Part shown: one piece after another, positions 52,525-60,555 of the stretch
How positions within the stretch are numbered: the stretch's first letter is position 1
How the letters are laid out: every line of letters starts with the position of its first letter
Source of the DNA: Qipengyuania sp.
GTDB lineage: Bacteria; Pseudomonadota; Alphaproteobacteria; Sphingomonadales; Sphingomonadaceae
Direction: 5' to 3'
NCBI GenBank assembly: GCA_019745075.1
Contig: JAIETR010000024.1
Coordinates: 1 to 64,000, forward strand
Length of the DNA stretch: 64,000 nucleotides
The notes under the pieces: generated by a model
Told to the model about the DNA's origin: nothing
Databases searched by the model: none
The model's input: only the letters and a program-made list of their open reading frames with translations
Translations under genes and position numbers: made by a program

Positions 52525-54927
52525 ATGATGACGATTTCCAGGACGCGCGCGGTTGCATTGGGTGCTTCCGTAGCACTTGGCGCAATCGCTTGGCCGTCGC
52601 TGGCGGCGGCGCAGTCCGCCCCCGTCGCCATCACCGCTGGCGAGCCTGTACAAGCCGGCGATAAGGCAGCAGAAACCCACGCCGAGCAGGATGCCGAGAT
52701 CGTGGTTACCGCGCGCCGCAAGGAGGAAAGCCTTCAGGCCGTCCCGGTCTCGGTCGTTGCGCTTTCGACGGAGACTCTGCGAACGCAGAACGTGCAGTCG
52801 CTTGTCGATCTCCCGCGCCTTGCCCCGGGGCTGACCGTCACCCCGACCTCGCTGGGGACCACGCGTCCGGCCTACCAGATTCGCGGCCAGCGCGCGAACG
52901 CGACCCGCATCACCGCCGATCCCGCAATCGCCGTCTATTTCGCCGAAGTGGCCACGGCGCGCTCGGCCGGTTCGGCGCAAGCGGTATTCGATCTGCAATC
53001 GGTCCAGGTTCTGAAGGGCCCTCAGGGAACCCTGTTCGGCCGCAACACCACCGGCGGCGCGATCCTGCTGACGCCCAACGCGCCATCGAGAGACTTTGAG
53101 GGCTACGGCCAGGTTTCGGCAGGCAATTTCGGCATGCGCGATGTCGAAGGCATGATCAACATCCCGATCAGCGACTTCGCCCAGCTCCGCGTCGCGGGCA
53201 AATACCACAAGATGGACGGCTATTTCAGCAACGTCCTCCGGCCTGGCGAGCGTAGCTGGGACGAAGACAACAAGTCGCTGCGCGCAACGCTGCGGATTAC
53301 GCCGGGTGGGGGCGTGACTTCCGATTTCATCGGCACCTATTTCCATAGCGACGTCGTGGGCTTCCAGCCGAAGCTGATCGGCTTCAACCCCGGCACCTTC
53401 CCCGTCGCCGCGCTCGCGCCCGCCGTGCAGGCCGAGCTCAACGCCAGCAATGCGCTGGGCTTCTATGAGTATCGAGAGCTGTTCAAGGCACGCAACAAGG
53501 ACAAGGTGCTCTCGATCCAGAACAATACCACGATCGAGCTCGGCTCCGACCTTGGCATACTCGGTTCAACGCGCCTGAAAAACATCATCGCCTATCGCGA
53601 AATCGAGAATAATTTCAGCACGTTTGCCGACGGTTCCGGCCTGGGCATCTTCAATACCTTCGGCAGCTATAAGGGCTATCAGTTCAGCGAGGAATTCCAG
53701 CTCCAGGGCGAGAACGGCAATGTCGACTACGTCCTCGGCGCCTTTTATTCGACCGAGAAGGGCGACGATTTCACCAACGCCCAGACCTTCAACGCGCTTC
53801 CGCTGAACTTTACCGACCTGACCGGCAAGAACGACAGCATCTCGGGGTTCGCACATGCGAACATCAAGCTGCCGGGGATCGTCGAGGGCCTTAGCCTGTC
53901 GTTCGGCGGGCGCATCACCAAGGATACGCGGACGATCGATTCGCACGTCCGCCAGCAGCGCGCGCTGTCGGCAACCGTCACCCAGCCTTTCGTGTGCCTC
54001 GCGAGCGGCGTGCCCGTGGTGATCGCGAACCTGACGGATCGTTCGCTATGCTCGTTCAAGACCAATGCGACGTTCACCCAGCCGACCTGGGACGTCAGCC
54101 TGAACTATCAGTTCACCCCTGATAACCTCGTATATGTCGCGCATCGCCGCGGCTATCGTGCGGGCTCCGCGCGATCCGCCACTTCGCCGGACGTCCGGCC
54201 AGAACTGGTCAACGACTTTGAAATCGGCTCGAAGAACCAGTTCCGTTTCGGAGATACGTCGGTCCGCTTCAACCTCGCCGGCTATTACGGCTCGTACAAG
54301 GATCTCCAGCGCAACATCACGCTGGTGCTGAACGGCGTCACCGCCGCCCAAGATCGCAACGCCGCCGAAGCGCATGTCTATGGACTCGAGACGGACCTGA
54401 ACATCAACATCAACCGGATCGTCACGCTGTCCGCGTCCTATGCGCTCACCAAGTCGCGCTACGACAATTACAGCAACGTGTTCAACACGCCCGGCGGGCC
54501 GGTCACGGTCGACAATTCGAGCGCGCGTTTCTCCTACGCGCCGGAAAACATGTTCACCGGAACGGCCAAGTTCAACGTGCCGATGGCGCCGGAAAACGGC
54601 GAGGCATCGGTCTCGATGACCTATAGCTACCAGAGCAGCTTCCAAACCACGGATTCCAATTCGGCGAATTGCGGTCCCGGAAATATCGAGCGCTGGTGCC
54701 TCAACCAGGTCGGCGTGACCGACGGCTATGGCCTGCTCAGCGCACGTGCCGACTGGCGCCGGCCGTTCGGTGCGCCGTTCGATGTCGGGGCGTTCGTCAC
54801 CAATCTCACCAACGAGAAATATTATGCCGGCAAGTTCGCGCTCGTGAACGTGATCGGCCTGCTGAGCGCCTGGCCCGGCCAGCCCCGGATGGGCGGCATC
54901 GAGCTGCGGATGTCCTTCGGCAACTAG
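52525..54927 (+). CDS. TonB-dependent outer-membrane receptor
   Basis: The 800-residue outer-membrane receptor begins with a signal peptide (ATG 52525 to about residue 29, ending SLAAAQS). The TonB box/plug start is EIVVTARRKEESLQAVPVSV, the plug contains VQVLKGPQGTLFGRNTTGG, and the barrel ends with a terminal aromatic region (ELRMSFGN). Receptors of this group take up bulky hydrophobic substrates in sphingomonads, so it probably imports the substrate of the cluster. A longer upstream reading is not supported. GGAGAGGACGGAG lies before the start. Confidence 0.95.
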   Translation: MMTISRTRAVALGASVALGAIAWPSLAAAQSAPVAITAGEPVQAGDKAAETHAEQDAEIVVTARRKEESLQAVPVSVVALSTETLRTQNVQSLVDLPRLAPGLTVTPTSLGTTRPAYQIRGQRANATRITADPAIAVYFAEVATARSAGSAQAVFDLQSVQVLKGPQGTLFGRNTTGGAILLTPNAPSRDFEGYGQVSAGNFGMRDVEGMINIPISDFAQLRVAGKYHKMDGYFSNVLRPGERSWDEDNKSLRATLRITPGGGVTSDFIGTYFHSDVVGFQPKLIGFNPGTFPVAALAPAVQAELNASNALGFYEYRELFKARNKDKVLSIQNNTTIELGSDLGILGSTRLKNIIAYREIENNFSTFADGSGLGIFNTFGSYKGYQFSEEFQLQGENGNVDYVLGAFYSTEKGDDFTNAQTFNALPLNFTDLTGKNDSISGFAHANIKLPGIVEGLSLSFGGRITKDTRTIDSHVRQQRALSATVTQPFVCLASGVPVVIANLTDRSLCSFKTNATFTQPTWDVSLNYQFTPDNLVYVAHRRGYRAGSARSATSPDVRPELVNDFEIGSKNQFRFGDTSVRFNLAGYYGSYKDLQRNITLVLNGVTAAQDRNAAEAHVYGLETDLNININRIVTLSASYALTKSRYDNYSNVFNTPGGPVTVDNSSARFSYAPENMFTGTAKFNVPMAPENGEASVSMTYSYQSSFQTTDSNSANCGPGNIERWCLNQVGVTDGYGLLSARADWRRPFGAPFDVGAFVTNLTNEKYYAGKFALVNVIGLLSAWPGQPRMGGIELRMSFGN

Positions 54928-54952
54928 GTTTGCACACAGGCAAAAAGGGAAA

Positions 54953-54979
54953 GGGGCGTTCGACTGAACGCCCCTTTTT
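54953..54979. terminator. Intrinsic terminator, bidirectional
   Basis: GGGGCGTTC, loop GACT, then GAACGCCCC and a run of five T form a textbook Rho-independent terminator after the TonB receptor gene. On the other strand the stem is followed by TTTCCCTTTTT, so it can also end the SDR transcript. Confidence 0.9.
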
Positions 54980-55801
54980 CTATTCCGCCAGCTTGCTGGG
55001 TCGCGAAGCCTCGGTCGGCACGTCGAAGAGCCAGGCCGCCATCCAGCCGCCATCCACAGGCAGGGTCTGCCCGGTCACATAGCTGGCGAGATCCGAGGCA
55101 AGGAAGAGCACGCCCTTGCCGATCTCGTCGGTCGTGCCGCGGCGCTGCAGCGGGATGCGGCGGCGAAAGGGGCTGGAGGGATCGTCTTCCGACGCCTGCT
55201 TGGGGAGCCGCTGCGTGACGATCGTGCCCGGCGCGACGGCGTTCACCCGGATGTCGGGTCCCCATTCGACCGCCATCGACCGCACGAGATTCATGAGCCC
55301 TGCCTTTGCCGCGCCATAAGGCGCGTGAAAGGGCGCCGAGGTGAGGCCGCTGACCGAGTTGATGGCAATGATCGTACCCTTGCGCCCCGACGCCAGCATC
55401 CGCCGTGCGGCTGACCGTGCGCTGTAGAGAACCGACTTGAGATTTAGGTCAAGCTCACGCGACCAATCCTCGTCGGTGACGTCGAGCAGGGGCTTCCAGC
55501 TCGATGCGCCGACGATCGTCACCATGATATCAATGGGTCCCAGCGCGGCTTCAGCCTGCTCGGTGGCGCGCTCGACCTCGCCTTCGTTGGTAATGTCGGC
55601 GGCCAGCCCGATCGCGTCGAACCCCTCGGCGACAAGGCGCGCGGCCGCTTCCTCGGCGCGGGACTCGTTCATGTCGACGATCGCCAGCCGGCAGCCGGCG
55701 CGGCCGAGGTACAGCGCGGAGCTCTCGCCCATGCCCTGGCCTCCGCCCCAGATGATCGCCGTCTTGCCGCCGAGGCCAAACATGTCGGGGGTTCCAATCA
55801 T
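54980..55801 (-). CDS. Short-chain dehydrogenase/reductase
   Basis: The 273-residue SDR has IIWGGGQGMGESSAL (cofactor loop; the first Thr of the usual TGxxxGxG is Trp), DADI-type ADITNEG, NSVSG with the Ser and PYGAAKAG with Tyr/Lys, then PVDGGWMA. It probably oxidises a hydroxyl of an intermediate. The gene follows the hydrolase on the same strand and ends at the terminator. AAGGAT lies before the start. Confidence 0.92.
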   Translation of the reverse strand: MIGTPDMFGLGGKTAIIWGGGQGMGESSALYLGRAGCRLAIVDMNESRAEEAAARLVAEGFDAIGLAADITNEGEVERATEQAEAALGPIDIMVTIVGASSWKPLLDVTDEDWSRELDLNLKSVLYSARSAARRMLASGRKGTIIAINSVSGLTSAPFHAPYGAAKAGLMNLVRSMAVEWGPDIRVNAVAPGTIVTQRLPKQASEDDPSSPFRRRIPLQRRGTTDEIGKGVLFLASDLASYVTGQTLPVDGGWMAAWLFDVPTEASRPSKLAE

Positions 55802-55847
55802 TTCATTTTATCCTTCTTGCCGCCGCCCTTTGATGGGAACGGCGGGG

Positions 55848-56735
55848 TTATCGCCGCGCGAACTGGCGCTTCAGAAACTGGATGCTCGCCGCGAGACCCG
55901 CCGCCGCGCCAGGCCAGTCGGGCCCGAAAGTGGGGGCGACATGCTGCATATCGGGGACCACGCGGCACTCGACGTCGACACCGGCGGAAGCCAGGCGCGC
56001 CGCGAAAGCGAGGCTATCGTCCAACAGCACCTCGGCTCCCCCGGCCAGGACAAAGGTGTCCGGCATGGCTTCAAGCGGAGCGAGGAGCGGGGTGGCGAGG
56101 GGATCGTCTGCCGAGTGCCCCTGGAGGTACATCTGGCGGGCTTCCATCGCCATCGCCCGCGAAAACAGCCGATCGGTTGACGCCGCGCGGTCATAGCCCT
56201 CGGACACGATGCGAAGGTCGAGCCAGGGCGAAACGAGGAAAAGGGCATCGGCGGCGGCACCGAGCAGGCACAGGCCGACGGCCAGATTGCCCCCCGCCGA
56301 ATCTCCCCCGATGACGAGCGGACCCTCGATTTTCACCGATGCGAGCGCGTCCTGCAAAGCTACCAAGGCCGCGGGGAAGGGATTTTCAGGCGCAAGCGGA
56401 TAGGCGGGCATGATGACTTCGCAGCCCAGCCGTGCGGCGAGCGTCGCGGCAAAGGGCTGGCTCCGCATCGGAGATCCCAGCCGGAAGCCGCCGCCATGCA
56501 TGTGGAAGAGCACACCCCGCGGATTCGGCGGGGAACAGGAAATCCCGGAGAGTGGGCCCAGTCTGACTTCGCGCGTGACGATGCTGGCTTCCACCGGATA
56601 ACCGCCCGGCAGCGACGTAGTGCGCCGTTCGAGCAAAGCCTCCGGTGCGGCGCACCCGGGCCGCGGCAGTGGCAGCGCAGGGGAAGGCGCGGCCGATGTG
56701 CGGCGAGGCTCCTGATCGTTCATTTCTCGCGACAT
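55848..56735 (-). CDS. Alpha/beta hydrolase of the hormone-sensitive-lipase family
   Basis: The 295-residue esterase has HMHGGGFRLGS (oxyanion hole), GGDSAGGNL (nucleophile Ser) and His in DMQHVAPTF. It could cleave the ester or lactone formed by a Baeyer-Villiger enzyme such as the one at 57613. The start has GGAGG five bases upstream. It lies 46 bases before the SDR gene on the same strand. Confidence 0.92.
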   Translation of the reverse strand: MSREMNDQEPRRTSAAPSPALPLPRPGCAAPEALLERRTTSLPGGYPVEASIVTREVRLGPLSGISCSPPNPRGVLFHMHGGGFRLGSPMRSQPFAATLAARLGCEVIMPAYPLAPENPFPAALVALQDALASVKIEGPLVIGGDSAGGNLAVGLCLLGAAADALFLVSPWLDLRIVSEGYDRAASTDRLFSRAMAMEARQMYLQGHSADDPLATPLLAPLEAMPDTFVLAGGAEVLLDDSLAFAARLASAGVDVECRVVPDMQHVAPTFGPDWPGAAAGLAASIQFLKRQFARR

Positions 56736-56810
56736 CCCTGCCTCCGCGGCATTAGAGATTCCGAAGGCCAGAATAGGCGGTTCGATTGCCTGCGCTCAAC
56801 GCCCGTCGAA

Positions 56811-56820
56811 GGGGACAAGC
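56811..56820. promoter_or_regulatory. GGGGACAAGC half-site before the IclR gene
   Basis: This is nine of ten bases identical to the arm at 17821-17830, 28 bases before the IclR start and 75 bases upstream of the hydrolase start. The left half is weakly conserved. Confidence 0.35.
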
Positions 56821-56848
56821 GTGGGGTTTGCGGGTAGGGGAGAAGGCG

Positions 56849-57658
56849 ATGAATCACGATCCCCAAGACGGCAATGTCCGGCATACCAGCAGCGACATCC
56901 GGCACCCCGGCGAACGGCGGAACATCTCCAAATCGGCGGTTCGCGCGCTCGACGTGCTTGAGCATTTCGCGGCGGTCCGCCGGCCGCTGCGCGCGACCGA
57001 CATCGCGAACGCGCTCGATCTGCACCCGTCCAGCGCCGATCAATTGCTCAAGTCGATGGTCGATGCGGCCTATCTGCTCATCGATGCCGAAGGAAAGGTC
57101 TATCGCCCTTCGCCGCGCCTGATGCCGTTCGCCAATTGGCTCGCCGAGAATTATTTCGGTGAGGATGCGCTGAGCAAGCTGGTCGCGTCGGTGGCGGCGC
57201 GCACCGGCCAGATCGTGACGCTCGCCGCGCCGCAGGGCGGGTGGCTGCAATTGGTGGATGTCGCCACCCCGCCAGCGCTGACCGGGCTGGTGCGCAAGGG
57301 CAGCCGGATCTCCATCACCAGTTCGACCCTGGGCGCCGCCTTTCTCGCCGCGCATGATGACCGCGAGATCGAGCGATGGATCGAGCGCACGCCCGAAGCC
57401 CGGCACATCGACGCCGCCTTGCGCGCCGAGATCAGGGCGTCGGTCGATGCCGCGCGCGCCAGCGGGTACGCCTGCGGTCTCGGCGACAGCCTGTTTTCGA
57501 TCGCGATAGCGCTGCCCCGACCGGCGGCGGGCATCCAGCTCGTGCTCGGCCTTGCGGGCCAACCGGAGCATGTGGAGCCGCGAACCGCGGAGCTCGGCGC
57601 GCAACTGCGCCGCTATGCCGATAGCCTGACGGGCGAGACGGATTCCGTTACCGCCTGA
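56849..57658 (+). CDS. IclR-family transcriptional regulator
   Basis: The 269-residue protein has an IclR winged helix (SAVRALDVLEHFAAVRRPLRATDIANAL, then HPSSADQLLKSM) and a C-terminal effector domain. IclR proteins often control aromatic and beta-oxidation genes. ATG 56849 has GGAGAAGG upstream. It is divergent from the hydrolase gene and its last 46 bases overlap the tail of the BVMO gene, on the other strand. Confidence 0.92.
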   Translation: MNHDPQDGNVRHTSSDIRHPGERRNISKSAVRALDVLEHFAAVRRPLRATDIANALDLHPSSADQLLKSMVDAAYLLIDAEGKVYRPSPRLMPFANWLAENYFGEDALSKLVASVAARTGQIVTLAAPQGGWLQLVDVATPPALTGLVRKGSRISITSSTLGAAFLAAHDDREIERWIERTPEARHIDAALRAEIRASVDAARASGYACGLGDSLFSIAIALPRPAAGIQLVLGLAGQPEHVEPRTAELGAQLRRYADSLTGETDSVTA

Positions 57659-59571
57659 ATAGTCACGCGTCCGGTCAATGCCATGTCCGAGAGGTCGGGC
57701 TTCGCCAGCATTTCGTGCCAGTCCTGGTAATGCCATGGCATGTTGACCTGAAGGCGCCCGTCCTTGACGTAATAGTTCCTGTCGGTGGACTGGGTGTCGG
57801 TCAGCCAGATCAGCCCGGTGGCCGCCTCGTCCATGCGCTCATTATAGCCCTCGAACGCGGCGTGGGTCACTTCCACCGCGGCATGGCCGCGCTCGATCGT
57901 ATCGACGATCAGTTGCGCGACATATTTGGTCCACATCTCGATCTGCGTCGGGATCGTGCCCCCGCCGCCGCTGACGCTCTGCGAATTGGGGCCGTAGAGC
58001 ACGAAGAAATTGGGGAAACCGTCGATCATCATGCCGAGATAGGCGCGGGCGCCGTCCTTGCTCCACCGCTCCTGGAGATGCACGCCGCCCCGCCCGACAT
58101 AGTCGGACGGCCAGACATATTTCTCGACGCTGAAGCCGGTCGCGGAGACGATCATGTCCACCTGCCGCTCCACGCCGTCGGCAGTGACGATGCCGGTACG
58201 CGTCAGGCGGGCGATCGGCGCAGTGACCAGCTCGACATCCTGCTTGAGCAGCGAGCGATACCAGCCATTGTCGACGATCAGCCGCCGCGAGAAAGGCGCG
58301 TGCTGCGGGACAAGCTGATCGACCAGATCGGCCCGGCCCTCGACCTGCTGGACGATATACTGCGTCATCGCCTCGCGCAGCGCGTCGTTCGGCTGGTTGA
58401 TCAGGCCGCCCGAGGCCTGCCATTCGGGATCGGGGACGAGAAACTGGTAGAGATTGAGCACTGGCAGGGTGCCGGTATAGCGCGTCCAGTTCCAGTAATA
58501 GGGCATGTTCCGGCGCAGCCAGCTGTCGCCGGGGCTCATTGGCTCGCCATAGCGTTCGCGGGGCGAGATCCATTGCGGCGTGCGCTGGAACACAAAGGTC
58601 TGCTTCGCGTCGTCCGAGATCCGGCCGAGAAGCTGCACCCCGGTCGAGCCGTTCCCCACCACCGCCACCGACTTGCCGGCGGCGCTGTGCCGCTCGTCCC
58701 ATTCGGTGCTGTGGACGATCTCGCCTTCGAACTGGTCCGCGCCCTCGACCGAAAGCTCGCGCGGGGTCGAGAACAAGCCGGATGCGCTGATGACGTGGTT
58801 CGCGGCCACCGAAACCTGCGCCCCGCTTCCATCCACGATGTCGAGCCGCCACAGCGAGGCGACTTCATCGAAGCGCCCGCCCTTGATCTCATGGTTGAAT
58901 CGGATTTTCTCGAAGATCCCGAACTTGCAGGCGATATGCTCGAGATAGGCGCGCACCTCGGCCTGGCGCGCGAAATGCTCGGTCCAGGGATAAAGCTTCT
59001 CGAAGCTGAACTCGTACATCGCGCTGGGGGTGTCGACGCGGGCATCGGGATAGGTGTTGATGCTCCACGTCCCGCCGATCTCCGAGCGGCGCTCGTAGAT
59101 GACATAAGGAATCCCGAGGCGCTCGAGCTGGACCGCCATGCCGAGGCCGCTGAAGCCGGCGCCCACGATCACGACCTGGAAATCGTCGGAAAGGCTTACC
59201 GGCCCGTCGCTCCAATTGGCGCAGCGCGGATAGGCATCGAAAGCCGGGACGGGCTTGCGGATATCGAAATCCTTGTCGCTGATCGGTTCGCCGCCGGCGA
59301 CCAGCTCCATCATATCGCGGAGATATTCGTCGCTGGGCACGGTGCGCAGATGGCTCTCGGGCGCGTCGCTCAGGAACGCGACGGCCCTGTCGATCAGGGC
59401 TTCGCGATGCTCCTCGGCGACGACATAGGTGGTGCCGGCGCCGGCGCGCACATCGATGCGGGTGACCGGGATCGCTGCATATTCCGGGTCGCCCGTGGCT
59501 TGCAGGAGCGCGAGGCGCAATGCGTTGAGATCGGCCTCTTCGACGGCCTTCCGAATGAAATCGCGATTCAT
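57613..59571 (-). CDS. Baeyer-Villiger monooxygenase with N-terminal extension (HAPMO-like)
   Basis: The 652-residue protein has about 120 residues before the FAD motif (VVIVGAGFSGLGMAVQL), as in 4-hydroxyacetophenone monooxygenase. The NADPH loop is VAVVGNGSTGVQLLG, and the fingerprint FEGEIVHSTEWDERH has the F-x-G-x(3)-H-x(3)-W-D form seen in that branch. DPEWQASGG and SKDGARAYLGM are further family segments. It would convert an aryl ketone or similar to an ester. The ATG is at 59571; a reading from 59586 is not supported. It follows the enoyl-CoA hydratase by 193 bases and overlaps IclR at its tail. Confidence 0.93.
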   Translation of the reverse strand: MNRDFIRKAVEEADLNALRLALLQATGDPEYAAIPVTRIDVRAGAGTTYVVAEEHREALIDRAVAFLSDAPESHLRTVPSDEYLRDMMELVAGGEPISDKDFDIRKPVPAFDAYPRCANWSDGPVSLSDDFQVVIVGAGFSGLGMAVQLERLGIPYVIYERRSEIGGTWSINTYPDARVDTPSAMYEFSFEKLYPWTEHFARQAEVRAYLEHIACKFGIFEKIRFNHEIKGGRFDEVASLWRLDIVDGSGAQVSVAANHVISASGLFSTPRELSVEGADQFEGEIVHSTEWDERHSAAGKSVAVVGNGSTGVQLLGRISDDAKQTFVFQRTPQWISPRERYGEPMSPGDSWLRRNMPYYWNWTRYTGTLPVLNLYQFLVPDPEWQASGGLINQPNDALREAMTQYIVQQVEGRADLVDQLVPQHAPFSRRLIVDNGWYRSLLKQDVELVTAPIARLTRTGIVTADGVERQVDMIVSATGFSVEKYVWPSDYVGRGGVHLQERWSKDGARAYLGMMIDGFPNFFVLYGPNSQSVSGGGGTIPTQIEMWTKYVAQLIVDTIERGHAAVEVTHAAFEGYNERMDEAATGLIWLTDTQSTDRNYYVKDGRLQVNMPWHYQDWHEMLAKPDLSDMALTGRVTIQAVTESVSPVRLSA

Positions 59572-59607
59572 TTGTGAACGTCCCAAGTTGATGCGGCGTA
59601 ATTCCGA

Positions 59608-59625
59608 TGTGCCGGGTGCGGCACA
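59608..59625. promoter_or_regulatory. Inverted repeat TGTGCCG-GGTG-CGGCACA
   Basis: A perfect 7-bp inverted repeat lies 37 bases upstream of the BVMO start in the 193-base gap after the hydratase gene. It may be an operator for the BVMO gene. Confidence 0.4.
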
Positions 59626-59764
59626 AAGGAAATTTCGGTCATCAGCTTGCCATCGTCAACGCAATGTGCGGCAAGTGCGCGAAATACACGGTGGCGAATT
59701 GTTTTACATATAGACGGATAAAATGCAGGATATTGGCAGGAATTGAGCGCCTCTATTTCCTATG

Positions 59765-60553
59765 TCAGTCCGATTTCGAGAATCGCGCACGAAGCGCCGC
59801 GAAGACGCGGGCCTGCTCTTCGCGACCGAACAGGCTGCTGTTCGCGAGCCGCTCGACGTTGCGCGCCTGGGTGCGGTCCAGATCGGCCGCGAGCTCGATC
59901 GCGAGCTTGGCGGCGGCCAGCGCCTCGGGCGGCTGGGCGGCCAGCGAAAGGCAGAATTCCCCGACCTGGCGGTCGAACTCGGCCGCCGGATAGACTTCGT
60001 GCACCAGGCCAACGGTGCGCGCCTGCTCCGCGCCGATCGGTCGATTGGCCATGATCATGTAGCGGGCCCAATGGCCGCCGATCATCCGCACCAGGCGGCT
60101 GGTGCCGCCCGACCCCGGGATCATCCCCATGTTGAGCTCGGGAAGCGCATAATGCGCGGTGTCGCTCGCGAGGCGGAAGTCGCACGACAGCGACATTTCC
60201 AGCGCGGCGCCGAGGCAAGGACCCTGATGCGCCACGACGATCGGCTTCTCGATCGCTTCGAATTCGTCATAGAGCCGATGCCAGGCGCTTTCGCGGTAGC
60301 GGCGGCGAAACCCCGAAGGGCCTTCGTCCGCCGGTCCGGCGCCGAGCGCGGTCACATCCATGCCCGACGAGAAATAGCGGCCCGTGGCACGGATCAGCAG
60401 CACGCGCAGATCCCCATCGTTCGCGAAAGTCTCGAACGCATCCCGCAATGCCGCCAGCATCGGCCGGGTAAACGCGTTGTACTTGTCCGGGCGATCGAAG
60501 GCGAAGGTCAGGATCGCGCCGTTGCGATCCAATGTTGTGTGCGTGTCGGCCAT
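59765..60553 (-). CDS. Enoyl-CoA hydratase/isomerase family protein
   Basis: The 262-residue crotonase has FDRPDKYNAFTRPML, RYFSSGMDVTAL and PIVVAHQGPCLGAALEMSLSCD, then LPELNMGMIPGSGGTSRLVRM, where the Glu/Gly positions fit active hydratases. The start ATG 60553 lies 2 bases after the stop of the fused acyl-CoA dehydrogenase gene, so the two act together: dehydrogenation then hydration. Confidence 0.92.
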   Translation of the reverse strand: MADTHTTLDRNGAILTFAFDRPDKYNAFTRPMLAALRDAFETFANDGDLRVLLIRATGRYFSSGMDVTALGAGPADEGPSGFRRRYRESAWHRLYDEFEAIEKPIVVAHQGPCLGAALEMSLSCDFRLASDTAHYALPELNMGMIPGSGGTSRLVRMIGGHWARYMIMANRPIGAEQARTVGLVHEVYPAAEFDRQVGEFCLSLAAQPPEALAAAKLAIELAADLDRTQARNVERLANSSLFGREEQARVFAALRARFSKSD

Positions 60554-60555
60554 CC

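Noticed and set aside
57715..59577. Open frame of 620 codons on the + strand
   Set aside because: It is the mirror of the HAPMO-like gene; His/Asp/Arg-rich without motifs.
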